A stretch of 64,000 nucleotides of DNA, from NCBI RefSeq assembly GCF_024294805.1, contig NZ_JANCLU010000004.1, forward strand, positions 124,001 to 188,000. The letters are read 5' to 3'. This DNA comes from Alsobacter ponti (GTDB lineage Bacteria > Pseudomonadota > Alphaproteobacteria > Rhizobiales > Beijerinckiaceae). The stretch's first letter is position 1; each line of letters opens with the position of its first letter. The notes beneath the pieces were generated by a model, which saw nothing but the letters and a program-made list of their open reading frames with translations, had not been told where the DNA came from and searched no databases. The position numbers and the translations under genes are program-made. Positions 62,096 to 64,000 of the stretch are shown here, piece after piece.

Positions 62096-62608
62096 TCAGA
62101 TCTGCTTGTAGAAGAACACCGTGTCGCAGGGGCGTCCGTCCGGCCACAGGGCGTAGCCGGGGATCGTTCCGATGGCCTGCCAGCCGAGCCGGCGATAAAG
62201 GCGGTCGGCGGCGTCGCCTTCCTGCGTGTCGAGCGTCAGCAGCGACTTGCCCAGGCTCTTCGCGTGGGCCTCGGCGGCGCGCATCAGCCGCTCTCCGTGC
62301 CCGGCCCTGCGCGCGTCGCGGTGGACGAGCATCTTGGCGATGTCGCAGCGATGCGGCTGGTTGGGCTTGTCGGCCGGCCACAGCTGCACGGTCCCGACGA
62401 GGTGGTCTCCCTCGAAGGCGGCGAAGAGATAGGCCTGCCCGGCTTCGACCGCTTCCACGACATCCGCATAGAAGCCGACGGCCTCGGCCATCGAAAACCC
62501 GTCCATGAAGCTCACCGACGCGCCACCCTCGACGCAGTCCAGGAGAACGGCGGCAAGGTCGGGGATCCGCCGGCGCGCCTCCGCCGGCGCGAGCAGGCGG
62601 ACGCTCAT
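62096..62608 (-). CDS. GNAT-family N-acetyltransferase
   Basis: Acetyltransferase of 170 aa. [30 protein letters not shown] contains the acetyl-CoA loop (R-R-A-G-H-G), and [32 protein letters not shown] closes the fold. The start overlaps the gpmA stop by 4 nt, so it is the third gene of the dapB-gpmA operon. The substrate is unknown; it is not the ribosomal-protein type by sequence. Confidence 0.87.
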   Translation of the reverse strand: MSVRLLAPAEARRRIPDLAAVLLDCVEGGASVSFMDGFSMAEAVGFYADVVEAVEAGQAYLFAAFEGDHLVGTVQLWPADKPNQPHRCDIAKMLVHRDARRAGHGERLMRAAEAHAKSLGKSLLTLDTQEGDAADRLYRRLGWQAIGTIPGYALWPDGRPCDTVFFYKQI

Positions 62609-63225
62609 CCGGCGAGCACCTGCTTGGACGCCACGGTGGAATCGGCGTTGAGGCGGTAGACGAGCGGCACGCCGGTATCCAGTTCCATCGAGGGGATGGT
62701 CTTGGGGGTCAGCCGGTCCAGCACCATCACCAGCGCGCGCAGCGAGTTGCCGTGGGCGGCGACGAGGACGCGCTCGCCGCGCAGCACCCGGGGCAGGATC
62801 TCCTGGCAGTAATAGGGCAGCACGCGCGCGACCGTGTCCTTCAGGCTTTCGCCGCCGGGGGGCGAAACGTCGTAGGAGCGCCGCCAGACATGCACCTGCT
62901 CCTCGCCCCAGCGGGCTCGGGCGTCGTCCTTGTTGAGGCCCGACAGGTCGCCGTAGTCGCGCTCGTTGAGCGCCTGGTCGCGCACGGTGGCGAGCCCGGT
63001 CTGGCCCAGTTCCTCCAGGATCAGCGTGCAGGTGTTCTGGGCGCGGGTCAGGGCCGAGGTGTAGGCGACATCGAAGGACAGGCCGAGGTCCTTCAGGCGA
63101 CGCCCGGCGGTGCGCGCCTCATCGACGCCCTTCTCGGTCAGGTCCGGGTCCTTCCAGCCGGTGAACAGGTTCTTCAGGTTCCAGTCGCTCTGGCCGTGGC
63201 GGACGAGGACGAGCAGGCGGTCCAT
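62605..63225 (-). CDS. gpmA: 2,3-bisphosphoglycerate-dependent phosphoglycerate mutase
   Basis: Glycolytic enzyme of 206 aa interconverting 2- and 3-phosphoglycerate. [27 protein letters not shown] contains the catalytic His in [20 protein letters not shown] and [15 protein letters not shown] are family blocks; [13 protein letters not shown] holds the second His. It is slightly shorter than the enterobacterial enzyme, as is usual in Rhizobiales, and lies 19 bp after dapB, the conserved order there. Confidence 0.95.
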   Translation of the reverse strand: MDRLLVLVRHGQSDWNLKNLFTGWKDPDLTEKGVDEARTAGRRLKDLGLSFDVAYTSALTRAQNTCTLILEELGQTGLATVRDQALNERDYGDLSGLNKDDARARWGEEQVHVWRRSYDVSPPGGESLKDTVARVLPYYCQEILPRVLRGERVLVAAHGNSLRALVMVLDRLTPKTIPSMELDTGVPLVYRLNADSTVASKQVLAG

Positions 63226-63244
63226 GGGCGGTCTCCGGTTGAAA

Positions 63245-64000
63245 TCAGTCGTCGAGGCCGAGCACGTCGGCCATGGAATAGAGCCCGGGCTTGCGGCCCT
63301 TTCCCCACAGTGCGGCCTTGACCGCGCCGCGGGCGAAAATGCCGCGATCCTCGGCGGCGTGCGACAGCACGATGCGCTCGGAGGGGCCGGCGAAAATGGC
63401 GCTGTGCTCGCCGACCACGGTGCCGCCGCGCAGCGAGGCGAAGCCGATGGCGCCCGGCTTGCGCGCCCCCGTGATGCCGTCGCGCCCGCGCTCGGAATGG
63501 TCCTTGAGGGACACGCCGCGCCCCTGCGCGGCGGCCTCGCCCAGCATCAGCGCGGTGCCGGAAGGGGCGTCCACCTTCATGCGGTGGTGCATCTCGACGA
63601 TCTCGATGTCGAAGTCCTCGTCGAGCGTCCGGGCGACGCGGCGCACCAGCGCGGCGAGCAGGTTCACGCCGAGGCTCATATTGCCCGAGCGGACGATCAC
63701 GGCATGGCGCGCCGCGGCGTCGAGCGCGGCGAGGTGCTCGTCCTCCAGCCCGGTGGTGCCGACGACGTGGACGATGCGCGCCTGCGCCGCGAGGCCGGCG
63801 AATGCGACGGTGGCGTCGGGGCTGGTGAAGTCGAGCACGCCGTCCGCCTTGGCGAAGACGGGCAGCGGGTCGTCGGTGATGACGACATTGGCCTTGCCCG
63901 TGCCGGCGAGCAGGCCCGCGTCCTGCCCGAGCGCGATGGAGCCTTCGCGCTCGATCGCGCCGCACAGCGTTGCGCCCGGCATGTCATGGATCGTGCGGAT
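63245..64000 (-). CDS. dapB: 4-hydroxy-tetrahydrodipicolinate reductase DapB (N-terminus cut by window edge)
   Basis: Lysine/diaminopimelate pathway enzyme. At least 250 residues are visible on the minus strand; the first 15-20, with the GxxGxxG cofactor loop, lie beyond base 64000. Frame remains open to the edge ([13 protein letters not shown] is preceded in frame by IRTIHD). Visible motifs are [45 protein letters not shown] with catalytic His-His and Lys, and [19 protein letters not shown]. Confidence 0.95.
   Translation of the reverse strand: MRTIHDMPGATLCGAIEREGSIALGQDAGLLAGTGKANVVITDDPLPVFAKADGVLDFTSPDATVAFAGLAAQARIVHVVGTTGLEDEHLAALDAAARHAVIVRSGNMSLGVNLLAALVRRVARTLDEDFDIEIVEMHHRMKVDAPSGTALMLGEAAAQGRGVSLKDHSERGRDGITGARKPGAIGFASLRGGTVVGEHSAIFAGPSERIVLSHAAEDRGIFARGAVKAALWGKGRKPGLYSMADVLGLDD

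Overview
The window is a GC-rich chromosome segment from an alphaproteobacterium, most likely of the Rhizobiales/Hyphomicrobiales. The evidence is conserved gene order: gshB-yraN-rsmI next to a LppC-like lipoprotein gene, hemW-rdgB-rph running away from hrcA, and dapB-gpmA. Two alphaproteobacterial-type transglutaminase-like cysteine peptidases and NnrU/NnrS genes agree with this. I cannot place it below order. Coding density is high and long mirror-frame ORFs are everywhere, so calls rest on recognisable protein families, start context and spacing.

Layout. 0-4.9 kb: HlyD adaptor, double-ATPase/permease fusion and second permease of a drug-type ABC exporter. 4.9-9.0 kb: a lone family-5 solute-binding protein and a lone CoxL-type molybdenum hydroxylase subunit. 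9.0-15.4 kb: a spermidine/iron-type ABC importer operon ending in an M20 peptidase, divergent from a nucleoside hydrolase. 15.8-22 kb: OsmC protein, cysteine peptidase, and a phosphorelay (hybrid kinase, Hpt, OmpR-type regulator), then a Crp/Fnr regulator. 22.4-28.8 kb: RraA-like protein, small stress proteins, a second cysteine peptidase, cold-shock protein, hemN behind an FNR-like site, thioredoxin-like protein, DMT transporter and acetyltransferase. 28.9-33.7 kb: lepA, mepA, msrA and two small membrane proteins. 34.1-37.4 kb: a sulfonate/taurine-type ABC importer operon carrying an OsmC gene.

37.4-45 kb is a housekeeping block: gshB, yraN, rsmI, LppC-like lipoprotein, hemW, rdgB, rph, hrcA. 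A tRNA-Ser gene at 45.2 kb is followed by a segment that looks foreign: a frameshifted DJ-1/PfpI pseudogene, an F420-reductase-like oxidoreductase, a divergent LysR regulator and a small orphan gene. 48.2-57.4 kb holds a DUF1003 protein, a cobalamin riboswitch with cbtBA, a UvrD-type helicase, and a nitrogen-oxide/redox accessory group (cytochrome c, nnrU, nnrS, DUF1289 protein, ccoG). Then come glnD, grpE, a TRIC-type channel, and the dapB-gpmA-acetyltransferase operon, with dapB running off the right edge.

Most notable observations: (1) a modular hairpin-rich repeat family of about 170-190 bp found three times, each time in a tail-to-tail intergenic gap; (2) a perfect 14-bp palindrome centred between divergent nnrU and nnrS, with a related site before ccoG, suggesting a small NnrR-type regulon without any nitrogen-oxide reductase genes in view; (3) the likely transferred segment beside tRNA-Ser; (4) a small heme-copper-oxidase-like membrane protein of unknown role. 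No CRISPR array, transposase, prophage or rRNA gene was seen.
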